DNA of 19,689 nucleotides from assembly GCA_035291645.1 (NCBI GenBank), contig DATDRQ010000298.1, positions 1 to 19,689 on the forward strand. The letters run 5' to 3'. Within the stretch, counting starts at the first letter, position 1. Each line of letters starts with the position of its first letter. Shown here in pieces: positions 7,883 through 16,341 of the stretch. Under the pieces are notes generated by a model. It saw only the letters and a list, made by a program, of their open reading frames with translations. It was not told the DNA's origin and did not search any database. The position numbers and the translations under genes are program-made. Origin of the DNA: DATDRQ01 sp035291645 (GTDB lineage: Bacteria > Chloroflexota > Anaerolineae > Anaerolineales > UBA4823).

Positions 7883-9124
7883 CTAAGGACAGCCACCCGG
7901 CGGGTCGACCCGCAGAATGGTCGCCAGGCCGCCAAAACCTTCGTCGAAGTTGGTGAACTCGAAGAGCGCATGGCTGTGCCAGGGGAAATAGAACTCGCCG
8001 CATTCATTATAGGAAGTCACACCCACCGGCAGCTCGTCTTGCTCGCCCAGGTAAGGGCTGCCGCTGTAAAACGTGACTCCATCCTTGAAGACGAGATTCT
8101 GCAAGCCGGGAATGGTCACCGGGATGGGATTGCCGCCCGAACTCCAGGCTTCCACGTCCGTCCATTTGAAGAGCAGATCGTAGGTCTGGCCGGAGCCTAT
8201 CGTGCGGGTGAAGTCCTCGTAAGAGATATCCTCGTCTGCTGGGCCGCGCAACAACCGCCCGTCGCGGGCGATGACGCGCAGGTGATTGCCGTGGGGATGG
8301 AAGGGGTGATTGAAAATGCCGGCGTTGGCGTAGCGGATCAAGGCCGGGAACGGATTCGTGTTAGCGTCGTATGGCTCGACCTTGACCAGTGCGCCGTAGG
8401 GCTGGCTCGGCAGCCAGGACACGTCGTTATCTGAAACCGTATCGGGGAAAGCGCGACCATTAATCGTCCAGTAATCGTCATTCAGGGCATTGAGATCGTA
8501 GGACTGGTTGAGTTCAACCGCCCGGTGGAAAAGCGGGTCGATCTCGGATAAGACCAGCAGGAATTCCCGGCTCGGGTTGAATTGGGTCGAGGCGTGGTTG
8601 TAAGCAAAATTGGCCCCCATCGAAGGACGCACCACCAGGACTCCGTACAGACCCATCTGCACCTGCTTGGTTGGGTTGCTGCCGCTCTCGTAGAGATATG
8701 TACCCGGCTGGCTGGCGGCGAAAGAATACGATACCGTCCCGCCGCTCGCAGCGGCTTCGGCGGTCAGAGGTCCAGGCGAGCCGCCGCTGGTCGTGACCCC
8801 GGATTGGCCGGGAAAGACGATCGAGACCGGCTCAGGGAGCGTGTTGGTCAGGTTTACGGTGACCGAATCGCCCTGGTTCACGCACAAGACCGGCCCGGGC
8901 AGCTGGAACGATCCGGCGCCGTTCCTGAAGCTCCACATGAAGATGCTGTTGCCGTCGGGGGTATAGATGTAGCCGGAGTCCGTTGCCAGGTTAAAGGTCG
9001 GTCCTGTCGTGCACTGCAGCCCGATCGACGGGACGGCCCGGGTAGGCGCGCTGGGTGAGGTAATTAACAGGCCGGTCAAAACCAGAAGACTGAGCAGGAT
9101 CTTACGGAGTATTTTTGGAGACAT
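7883..9124 (-). CDS. Secreted two-domain multicopper-oxidase-like protein, only domain 2 copper site retained
   Basis: This 413-residue secreted protein has a signal peptide (about 1-30) and two cupredoxin domains (about 45-167 and 185-408). Domain 2 keeps the HxxHxH motif as HPFHPHG (H273, H276, H278) and a second histidine pair in PWHSH (H383, H385). The Cys that normally binds type 1 copper is Ser384, and the following type 1 His is absent. Domain 1 has lost its ligands: VFPGQ replaces the HWHG motif and YESGSN replaces YHCH. Alone it can supply only half a trinuclear copper cluster. The missing half is present in the gene upstream, 36 bases away. AGGAGGAG (9131-9138) is a strong ribosome site for the ATG. 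The paralogue downstream has lost both sites. Confidence 0.88.
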   Translation of the reverse strand: MSPKILRKILLSLLVLTGLLITSPSAPTRAVPSIGLQCTTGPTFNLATDSGYIYTPDGNSIFMWSFRNGAGSFQLPGPVLCVNQGDSVTVNLTNTLPEPVSIVFPGQSGVTTSGGSPGPLTAEAAASGGTVSYSFAASQPGTYLYESGSNPTKQVQMGLYGVLVVRPSMGANFAYNHASTQFNPSREFLLVLSEIDPLFHRAVELNQSYDLNALNDDYWTINGRAFPDTVSDNDVSWLPSQPYGALVKVEPYDANTNPFPALIRYANAGIFNHPFHPHGNHLRVIARDGRLLRGPADEDISYEDFTRTIGSGQTYDLLFKWTDVEAWSSGGNPIPVTIPGLQNLVFKDGVTFYSGSPYLGEQDELPVGVTSYNECGEFYFPWHSHALFEFTNFDEGFGGLATILRVDPPGGCP

Positions 9125-9160
9125 AATGTGCTCCTCCTGATATCAAATTCACCGGTTATC

Positions 9161-10471
9161 CTAGAAGATCCACGGGTTCAGGTACGGCGGCGTCGGCGGG
9201 AATTCCGGATACGTCTCGTTGGGGTGGGCCTGATCGGGTATAGCGCCGTTCGGGTATACCCAGACCTGGGTCGCCATGCCGCCCAAACCACCCGGACCGC
9301 CGTTCGTCAATCGTTGGAAGTTCCGGGTCCACAGCCAATAGGCGTTGTACTGGCGCCCCTGGCCATCGGTCTGTGCGTGGTTAGAGTCAAAGGCCGGCGC
9401 TGTGAACAGGGCATCGCGCGCTTCTCCCGGGCCGATGTAGACGGTGTTCGTCAGGTAGCTCAGGTCGACCGACCCGTTCCGCAACAGCGTCGCGTCCTCG
9501 CCGACCACCTTCAGGGGAATGCCAAGCAACTGCATGGCCTGCTGCTCGTAGCCCAGGTTGGATAAGCGCAGCAGCACCCGGTCGCCCGCCTCGACCTGGA
9601 TCAGGGAGGAGAGTGGTTGCGCCAGGAGGGAGGGGTCGTTGTTGGGCAACAGGGTGTCGGGATACACCCGGCCGTTGATCGCCCAGTAATCGGCTTTGTA
9701 GTCCGGCCAGACCGTCTCCTGGATGGCTTCCAGGTTGTCGTGCGGCGTAGTCCACAATTCGTCCAGGTGAACGGCAAACTCCCGGTGGTAGCCGGTCGAG
9801 CCGTCGCCATCGTTGTAGGCGAACTTGTTGAAGCCCCCGATCGAGGTCCCGTTCTGGCTGGGCCGGACGAAGATGCTGCCCTGCATGCCCATCTGGACGT
9901 GCTCCACGTCCTCGAAGTGGCAGTGGTACATAAAGGAGCCGGCGCGCCGCGGCCGGTAGAAGTACGGAAAACCCCGGCCGACCGGGACGGAGATGGAGAC
10001 TTCTGGCACGCCGTCGAAGATGGCGTTCTGGTTAGGGAAGCCATGCCAGTGGATGGTGTGTGAGTCGTCCAGGTCCGGGCGCACCACCAGGCCGATATTG
10101 GTCAGGGTGAGGTACACGTCGTCGTTTTCGTCCACCCCGAGGATGGGTGCCGGGAACTGGACGGCGCCCTTGAAGGCGTCGAGCGCGTTCGGGAGTACGT
10201 TTAGCGGCACGTTCACAAAACCGAAGACGTACAGCGGATCGGCGCGCCCGGGCAACGAGATGTGCCCGTCGGTCGCCGCCAGGTGGATAGGAATGGTGTC
10301 TGGCGCCTGCAGCGAACGCCCCACAGGCCGGCTTGCTACTGCCAGCGGCCTCGTGTACGCCCTGGCAAGCGCCGGGACCGCCCCACCCCCGGCCAGCGCC
10401 AGGGCACCCAACCCGCCTAACCTCAGGAAGTCACGCCTGGATAACCCGCGCAGTTTGGCTTGATGGTTCAT
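9161..10471 (-). CDS. Tat-exported two-domain multicopper oxidase-like protein, only domain 1 copper sites retained
   Basis: This 436-residue protein has a twin-arginine signal (SRRDFLRLGG, 11-20, then a hydrophobic stretch to about 37), consistent with export of a folded copper enzyme. Domain 1 (about 58-205) carries H138, H141 and H143 in HTIHWHG and H183-C184-H185, H191 and M194 in YHCHFEDVEHVQM. This is a full type 1 blue-copper site plus four trinuclear-cluster histidines, as in two-domain oxidases with type 1 copper in domain 1. Domain 2 (about 230-407) is recognisable but has Q, Q and L where HxxHxH should be and no final HxH. A complete enzyme therefore needs another chain; the next gene has exactly the complementary half. 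The ribosome site overlaps the stop of the preceding giant gene. Confidence 0.92.
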   Translation of the reverse strand: MNHQAKLRGLSRRDFLRLGGLGALALAGGGAVPALARAYTRPLAVASRPVGRSLQAPDTIPIHLAATDGHISLPGRADPLYVFGFVNVPLNVLPNALDAFKGAVQFPAPILGVDENDDVYLTLTNIGLVVRPDLDDSHTIHWHGFPNQNAIFDGVPEVSISVPVGRGFPYFYRPRRAGSFMYHCHFEDVEHVQMGMQGSIFVRPSQNGTSIGGFNKFAYNDGDGSTGYHREFAVHLDELWTTPHDNLEAIQETVWPDYKADYWAINGRVYPDTLLPNNDPSLLAQPLSSLIQVEAGDRVLLRLSNLGYEQQAMQLLGIPLKVVGEDATLLRNGSVDLSYLTNTVYIGPGEARDALFTAPAFDSNHAQTDGQGRQYNAYWLWTRNFQRLTNGGPGGLGGMATQVWVYPNGAIPDQAHPNETYPEFPPTPPYLNPWIF

Positions 10472-10478
10472 GGTATCA

Positions 10479-10485
10479 GCTCCTA
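10479..10485 (-). promoter_or_regulatory. Ribosome binding site overlapping the upstream stop codon
   Basis: TAGGAGC contains both the TAG stop of the giant secreted protein (10485-10483) and the Shine-Dalgarno AGGAG for the ATG at 10471. This arrangement implies translational coupling of the two genes. Confidence 0.75.
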
Positions 10486-13400
10486 ATTGATGAATTGCCT
10501 CGTAACCCTCCGGCTCGCCTCCATCAGGGTTGCGCAGTAGGTCCGGTTACCGCGGTGTCCCCTCCGCCTGCCAGGGATGTCGATGGCGTCCAGCCCATTG
10601 GCGATCCCGGCAGTGCTGCCGTCGAAGTACAGGCTGAAGCTGCTGCACACCGTGTCGCCGCCGGTGCTGGTGGCATTGCAGACGAAGACATCCTCTCCGC
10701 CGCCCTGCAGGCCTGGAACGTTGAATCCTCCGAGCGTGCTCAGGTAGATCTGGCTGCCTTTCACGGCGGCTCCATCCACGTCTTCTGCCCCAGAGTTGGC
10801 CAGTCCGACGTCGCTGCCGTCGAAGTACATGCTCCAGGTGCAGGTGGTCGCCGGCCCGAGGGTTCCGAGACAGCGCAGCAGATCTTCGTCGCGCTCACCC
10901 TGAACCCCGGGTACGTCCGGATCGGCTTCCGTCGAGATGGCGATGGCGCCATCGGGCAGGACCGCGAAGGCGTCCACGTCCTCCGCGTTGCTCTCGCCCA
11001 GGCCAACGTCCGACCCGTCGAATACCAGGCTCCAGACGCCTGCGTCGTATACGACGATGTCTTCATCCTGGACGTTCCCCAAACCCGGCACCGTCGTCCC
11101 CTGGTTGCGGTTGAAGGACATGTAGAAGGTATCGGCGTCGACGACCTGTAAGGCGTCGATGTTGGCATTGCCCGGCAGGCCGGCCCCGCCGGCGCCAGAG
11201 GCCTGGAAGACCAGGTTGAAGGAAACCCCGTTCCAGCCGTAGATGTTGGCGTTGTCGGCGCTGGCGACGCCTGGAACCGCGAAGTCATCCTGGGTCGAGA
11301 AGTAAAGGTTGACCGGCGGCGGGGGAGGAGGTGGCGGCGGCGCGCAGCCGTTGGGCAGCAGGCCGGGTTGCTCGTCCGCGCCGACGTCGAAGCCGACTCC
11401 ATTCGGCCGCCCGTCGAAGTCGAAGTCATCGCAGGGAGCGCCCACGCCGGGAACGTTAGCCGTGCCCGTATCGACGACCGGCGATCCGCCGGGGACGTGG
11501 TAGTCGCCCTGCGGGTCGCCCGGTGTAGACCGGATTAGCACCGTGACGAAGGTCGGGTCGTTGGTGAAGGCGAAGGCAGCAAAGTCGGTCGTCACCGCCT
11601 GGTTGAAAGCCGGATCGGCCGATAGGTTGTTGCCATTGTTCGGGCAATCCGGCGTGAAGGTCGTGCAGTCGTTGTAGACGCCGCTGTAATTCCCGCCTCC
11701 CAGCACTTCGAGGTCCCTTATGCCGGCCGAAGGCAGCCCGCCGCCGCCGAAGGTGATCGTCCCGTCCAGGTAATAGGCCTGGTTCTCCCAGATGATGTTG
11801 TTGAACAGCACGGGATCGCTGAAGGACTTGGGCGGGTTCTTAGCGCCCAGCAGGGCGGCGCTGTGCTGCTCGCTGACCAGACCGGCGCCGTGCGGGCAGG
11901 TGCCGTTCGGCGGCGGGTTACAGGTCGTGCGGTCGGCGTCCTCGGCCGTAGCGGTCGAGATATTCCGGGCCACGGTGTTGTTGACGATGCGCACGTCCAA
12001 AGCGTCGTCCAGGGCGATCCCGCCGCCGGAGTCGGTCGCCAGGTTGTTGACCACCATGTTGTTCTGTATGGTGACCCGGCCGTCCACCGGTTGCAGCAAG
12101 CGCACGCCGCCGCCGTCGTCGTTGGAGACGTTACCCTGGATGCGGTTGCGCTCGATCACCACCGCGCCGGTCCCGGCGGATAGGCCGAGCGGGTTACCGA
12201 TCGGCTGCTCTCCGGCGACCATCACCCCGCCGCCCTCGTCGAAGGCGTAGTTGAACAGGATCTGGTTATCGTGGATGCGGCCGGAACTGTAGCCGTAGTT
12301 CGAGATCCCGCCGCCGTACTCCGCCGAGTAGTTCCCGCAGACGACGTTGTGGTCGATGGTGTAGTTCTCGGCGCCGTTGAAGATCCCGACCGAGCCAGCC
12401 AGGCTGACCCCGCCATTGTTGAGGATGCGGTTGTGGTGCAGGCGGACGTTGTCGTTTTCGTTGTCCCGCGCATCGCCCGCGTCGGGGTTGGTCACGTAGG
12501 CCTGGCCCAGGATCACCCCGCCGCCCATGTTGCCGGCGTTACTCTGGATCAGGTTATTGCTGACCACCAGGTTCTTGGCGTAGGCGTGCAGGTAAACGCC
12601 GCCGCCCTGGGAAGGAATGATGACGTTGCCCCGCACGCGTGTACCGCCGCGGATGGCGAAGCCGTCGATCTGGGCGTTGGAGCCGGCGTCGAACTCGCCT
12701 TGTTCGGCCAGCACGGTGATCACCTGGCCCATCGGCACGGTCGCCGGGCCGTCATAGACGGTGTCGGCGATCATCTGGGCGAAGTCGTTGGCAGAAGTCC
12801 CGCCGAAGTTGAAGAAACGCCCGTCGATCACGCTGGCGCCTGGGCCATAGCCCTGCAGTTTGACGCGCTCGTCCACCAGTAAGGTCTCGAAGTAAACCCC
12901 CGGATGGACCAGGATCAGATCGCCGTCGTTGGCCGCCTCCAGGGCGCCCTGGATGGTCGCATGATCTCCCGGCACGTGAATCATGGGTGGGTTGTAGCCA
13001 GCGCCCAGGACGTGTATGGTGGCGCCTAGCGGGCTGGTGGCGCCGCCGTCGTTGGTTAGAAGCAGCTGGTGCGGCCCTTCGGCCCCCGCTAACTCCACGT
13101 CGATGGCGGTGTCCGTCCAGTTGATCACGGGCAGCATCGTTCCGTCCAGCGTGACCGAGCCCGGAGATCCGAAGCCGGTTCCCACGATGGTGATGTCATC
13201 GCCAGGGCTTCCGTACGGTTGCGAGACCGACTGGATGTCTGGGGTATTGTCCGGGATCTCGCAGATCGGCGGCGTCTCGAACTGTGAATTAGGCCCCTGG
13301 ACGAAGCCAGTGATCGGCAGGATGGCGACGTCGGCGTAGGTCGTCAGGCCGGGCCAGACGTCGAACACCAGCTGCAGGGTGCCGTAGTTGGGATTCCAGC

Positions 13401-16230
13401 CCTGGTTGGGGTTTTGCGGGGTGCCGGGATCGTTGCCGGTCACCCGGTACATACCCGGGCACGGGCCGGCCGGGACCGGGCAGTTGTACGTGCCGGTGGA
13501 GGGCAGCAGCACCTCCCAGGAACCGTTCGCGTCGGAGTATACTGTGGTGATTAGCTCGCCGGTAAAGTCGCGAATGCCCACCGGGGCATTAGGGATGCCG
13601 CGCTTGTCGCCATACAGGGGCGAGGAGGGGTCCAGTTCCAACGTCAGGTCGTCCAGCAGGACGCCGCGGATGCGCCCGGGCATCGGGATGCCGGCGCCGG
13701 AGGCGGGGATGTTTACGTCAGGGCTGTGTTGTAGTGCGTCCGTGAAGAGGAAGAAATCCGAGTTGGCGTTTTGCCCGGTTTCCAGGGTGACCAGCCGGCG
13801 GTTGCACAACGGCATCTGCTGCCCCTCGTAGGGGCTGCCGCCATTGGGAGCCAACGGGCTAGTCGTCGCCAGAAAGTCCGGGTTGTAGACGCCCATCGTG
13901 TTCACCGGATCGTTGAAGTCGAAGTTGGCGTCGGTTAAATCGTCGGTCACGTGCACCGTGTGGAGCAGGCCGGCGCAGGGCGGCGGCGGGATGGCCGGGA
14001 CTAACTGATCGCCGCTGAAAACGTTGATGTCCTCCTCCATGACGGAACGGTAACCTGGCGGCGGTTCGGTTCCAACCACCCAATCGCCGGCCGGTAGCGC
14101 AACGCAGCTCTGGGAAAGCAGGTCGGGGTCTAACCGGTTGGGGACGCCGTCATTGTCGTCGTCGCCGTCCGGGTTAGCGAGATTGGGATCGCTGCAATCC
14201 TCTTCGAAGGCGTAGCCGCCGTCGAACACCCCCGACTTGACCTGTTCCAGCAGGGCGGGCAATTCCAGGCAGTTCGGGAACAGGCTCGATGGTTGTATGG
14301 CTCCGGGAGGGCGTCCCAGACTGGGTTTCTCGATGCAGTCCGTCGGCAGCGCATCGTACCAGCTGTCGGCGATGTAGGTGCCAACGATGTGATCCAGCTG
14401 GACCTCGCCGGTGTCCGGATCGTAGACAGGGCTGCCGCTGCCGTCCTTCACCGGATCGTACAGGTTAATCACCGCGCCGGGAACGCCGGGTTCGTAGTCC
14501 TCGTTGGCCTGCAGCCTGGCGTTGAGCTCGTTGCGCGTGGTTGCATTGAAGATGATGCCGACGATTCCGCCGTTTTCGCCCAGAGCGAAGGCTTTCTTGC
14601 CCCAGTCGATGTAGTTGGTGGTCCCTGCCCAGGTGATTTCTGCCTGGAGCAGCGATGCCAGGCCCAGGTCCTGGTTGACAAAGTTATCCGGGTAACCCGC
14701 CACCGGGTTACCGAACTGGTCTGTCTGGTAAGCCGCCGCACCGGTTTGCTTGAAGCGCCCGTAGCCCACCTCGGCGATGGCGAAGTGCTCCAGCTCGAAC
14801 ACCTCCGGGAACACGTAGTTTCCGTCGTTGTCAGAAAAAGTCGTGTACTGAATCGTGCCATCCTTGAAACGGGTGTCCAGGTCCTGGCCTCTCAGACTCA
14901 CCTCGCCGGGGTCCCGGATGCCGTTCTCGTTGGTGTCGATGTACACCGACCCCCGGATCTTGCCGAACCAGGGCGGGATACCCAGGTCGCCCAGGTTGAC
15001 CGTTTGCCCAGGTCCTACCTGGACGGTGAAGAACTGGATGATGTAATCCAGCGGCAGATCCCAGACGACCAGCTGGTAAAGGCCGGGCGGGACGCTGGGG
15101 ATGGTGAAGGTGCCATCGGCGTTCCCCCGGGCGGTGTAGACCTGTTCGTCGTTACCGCCGATGTTGTTCAGGGAGACGAACGGACTCGGGACCGGGTTGC
15201 CCAGCAGGAGCGGCTTGGCTTCGTTATCCAGGGCGACCGACCTGATGCGGCCCGTGATCGTGCCCGTGCCGGGTGTGTTGTTGCTCGGGCAGTCATCGGC
15301 CGTGTTGCCGAAGGAGCAGGGCTGGACGAACCCAAACCACACCAGGGCTTGCAGGAAGCCTTCTTCCGTGCTGAAACCCGTCGATCCTTCCTCCACCCAG
15401 GCGTCGATGGCCTTGGTGCCCTCGATGGTGGTAGTCTGGATCCAGTTTGTCCCGTCCGGCGGGATGGCTTCCACTTCGAATCTGTTGGACCCCATGTATT
15501 TGATCGTGGCGATGCCATCCGGGCCGGTGACGCAAAAGCCGCCGGTGCCCGGGATCGGGTCGTTCGGCGGCGTCCCGGCGTATTCCGTGCAGATCGGGTC
15601 CCCGAACCAGTTGGTGGTCACCTCGCCGACCCGGTCTGCCAGGACGATGTGAAAGCCCGCCAGGCCGTCTTCCAGCGGGATGTCGTCCTCGCTGTTGGTC
15701 AGGTGGTTGTCGTGGAACACGCGTACCTTGATCGTGGAGAGCGGTAAGGGGTTAGGCTGCAGCTCGACGACGATGTCGCCCGCCTCTTGCGGCAGCCTGA
15801 AATGTTTCCCGCCGATCTTGTAATCCGGGTCGTTGACCGTCCCCACCCCGTCGTTGGCCAGCACAGTGACCAGGTAGCCGTGATTCGGGGCCGCCGTGTC
15901 ATCCAAGACGATCCCGCTGGCATTACTTTGATCGCCCTCGGCAATCACAGGACTAAAGCTGGCCGGCGCGATTAGAGACGCGTTATCGTGCGTGTTGTCC
16001 AGGTTGACCATCCACCTGAAATTGGAGATGGTTGCGCCGGTCTGGGCGTCATTTACCACCAGATTGATGTTCGAATTCTGCGCCAGGGCGCGTTGGCCGA
16101 ATAGCGGCGCCTTATTCCTGGTGACCGGCGCGAAGGAGGTGATTAACAGGACAATGACGATGAAGATTTGGCCGGCGAGAGCCTGGACCGGTCTCCGCCT
16201 GCTCTTCTGATTGGATTTGTGCACCTTCAT
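10483..16230 (-). CDS. Giant secreted multidomain protein: SdrD-B-like, TIG, parallel beta-helix and C-terminal repeat module
   Basis: This 1915-residue protein has an N-terminal export signal (hydrophobic 20-36, likely cleavage near ALA50). Several carboxypeptidase-regulatory or SdrD-B-like beta domains follow; the clearest begins at 425 (YIDTNENGIRDPGE). An Asp-rich calcium-binding-like stretch (688-702, DGDDDNDGVPNRLDPD) comes next, then an IPT/TIG-like domain (about 998-1075). A right-handed parallel beta-helix (about 1085-1490) has recurring N-N-x-I and GGG rungs. Nine prolines (1631-1639) precede the four-fold repeat module (1641-1886). It is probably a cell-surface or extracellular scaffold or adhesin; no catalytic residues are evident. 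AGAGGAGG (16237-16244) supports the start. Unlike the other two module-bearing proteins, it runs on for 29 basic, low-complexity residues after the module, suggesting a lost stop or a frameshift. Confidence 0.88.
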   Translation of the reverse strand: MKVHKSNQKSRRRPVQALAGQIFIVIVLLITSFAPVTRNKAPLFGQRALAQNSNINLVVNDAQTGATISNFRWMVNLDNTHDNASLIAPASFSPVIAEGDQSNASGIVLDDTAAPNHGYLVTVLANDGVGTVNDPDYKIGGKHFRLPQEAGDIVVELQPNPLPLSTIKVRVFHDNHLTNSEDDIPLEDGLAGFHIVLADRVGEVTTNWFGDPICTEYAGTPPNDPIPGTGGFCVTGPDGIATIKYMGSNRFEVEAIPPDGTNWIQTTTIEGTKAIDAWVEEGSTGFSTEEGFLQALVWFGFVQPCSFGNTADDCPSNNTPGTGTITGRIRSVALDNEAKPLLLGNPVPSPFVSLNNIGGNDEQVYTARGNADGTFTIPSVPPGLYQLVVWDLPLDYIIQFFTVQVGPGQTVNLGDLGIPPWFGKIRGSVYIDTNENGIRDPGEVSLRGQDLDTRFKDGTIQYTTFSDNDGNYVFPEVFELEHFAIAEVGYGRFKQTGAAAYQTDQFGNPVAGYPDNFVNQDLGLASLLQAEITWAGTTNYIDWGKKAFALGENGGIVGIIFNATTRNELNARLQANEDYEPGVPGAVINLYDPVKDGSGSPVYDPDTGEVQLDHIVGTYIADSWYDALPTDCIEKPSLGRPPGAIQPSSLFPNCLELPALLEQVKSGVFDGGYAFEEDCSDPNLANPDGDDDNDGVPNRLDPDLLSQSCVALPAGDWVVGTEPPPGYRSVMEEDINVFSGDQLVPAIPPPPCAGLLHTVHVTDDLTDANFDFNDPVNTMGVYNPDFLATTSPLAPNGGSPYEGQQMPLCNRRLVTLETGQNANSDFFLFTDALQHSPDVNIPASGAGIPMPGRIRGVLLDDLTLELDPSSPLYGDKRGIPNAPVGIRDFTGELITTVYSDANGSWEVLLPSTGTYNCPVPAGPCPGMYRVTGNDPGTPQNPNQGWNPNYGTLQLVFDVWPGLTTYADVAILPITGFVQGPNSQFETPPICEIPDNTPDIQSVSQPYGSPGDDITIVGTGFGSPGSVTLDGTMLPVINWTDTAIDVELAGAEGPHQLLLTNDGGATSPLGATIHVLGAGYNPPMIHVPGDHATIQGALEAANDGDLILVHPGVYFETLLVDERVKLQGYGPGASVIDGRFFNFGGTSANDFAQMIADTVYDGPATVPMGQVITVLAEQGEFDAGSNAQIDGFAIRGGTRVRGNVIIPSQGGGVYLHAYAKNLVVSNNLIQSNAGNMGGGVILGQAYVTNPDAGDARDNENDNVRLHHNRILNNGGVSLAGSVGIFNGAENYTIDHNVVCGNYSAEYGGGISNYGYSSGRIHDNQILFNYAFDEGGGVMVAGEQPIGNPLGLSAGTGAVVIERNRIQGNVSNDDGGGVRLLQPVDGRVTIQNNMVVNNLATDSGGGIALDDALDVRIVNNTVARNISTATAEDADRTTCNPPPNGTCPHGAGLVSEQHSAALLGAKNPPKSFSDPVLFNNIIWENQAYYLDGTITFGGGGLPSAGIRDLEVLGGGNYSGVYNDCTTFTPDCPNNGNNLSADPAFNQAVTTDFAAFAFTNDPTFVTVLIRSTPGDPQGDYHVPGGSPVVDTGTANVPGVGAPCDDFDFDGRPNGVGFDVGADEQPGLLPNGCAPPPPPPPPPVNLYFSTQDDFAVPGVASADNANIYGWNGVSFNLVFQASGAGGAGLPGNANIDALQVVDADTFYMSFNRNQGTTVPGLGNVQDEDIVVYDAGVWSLVFDGSDVGLGESNAEDVDAFAVLPDGAIAISTEADPDVPGVQGERDEDLLRCLGTLGPATTCTWSMYFDGSDVGLANSGAEDVDGAAVKGSQIYLSTLGGFNVPGLQGGGEDVFVCNATSTGGDTVCSSFSLYFDGSTAGIANGLDAIDIPGRRRGHRGNRTYCATLMEASRRVTRQFIN
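10573..11310 (-). repeat. Four-fold FDGSDVGL-type repeat module, copy in the giant protein
   Basis: Protein residues 1641-1886 contain units starting at about 1641, 1702, 1763 and 1828. FDGSDVGL occurs in units 2 and 3, with a more divergent unit 1 and FDGSTAGI in unit 4. It ends DAIDIP, the position where the other two copies terminate. Confidence 0.85.
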
Positions 16231-16341
16231 TTCAGTCCTCCTCTTGAAATCGGCATAAGGCCAATGACATCCTCAATTCGACTCACCCTGGATCCTATGG
16301 TTTCTCACATATCGCCCCGCCGTCGATGGGTCTTAAAAGGA

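Noticed and set aside
10573..11310. Repeated DNA words that superficially resemble a direct-repeat array
   Set aside because: They are codons of the four-fold protein repeat, in frame and divergent, with no uniform spacers, so this is not a CRISPR array.
14293..15747. Long plus-strand open frame (484 codons) opposite the giant secreted protein gene
   Set aside because: It is an antisense shadow of a GC-rich gene with clear domains, has no recognisable protein features and no convincing ribosome site.
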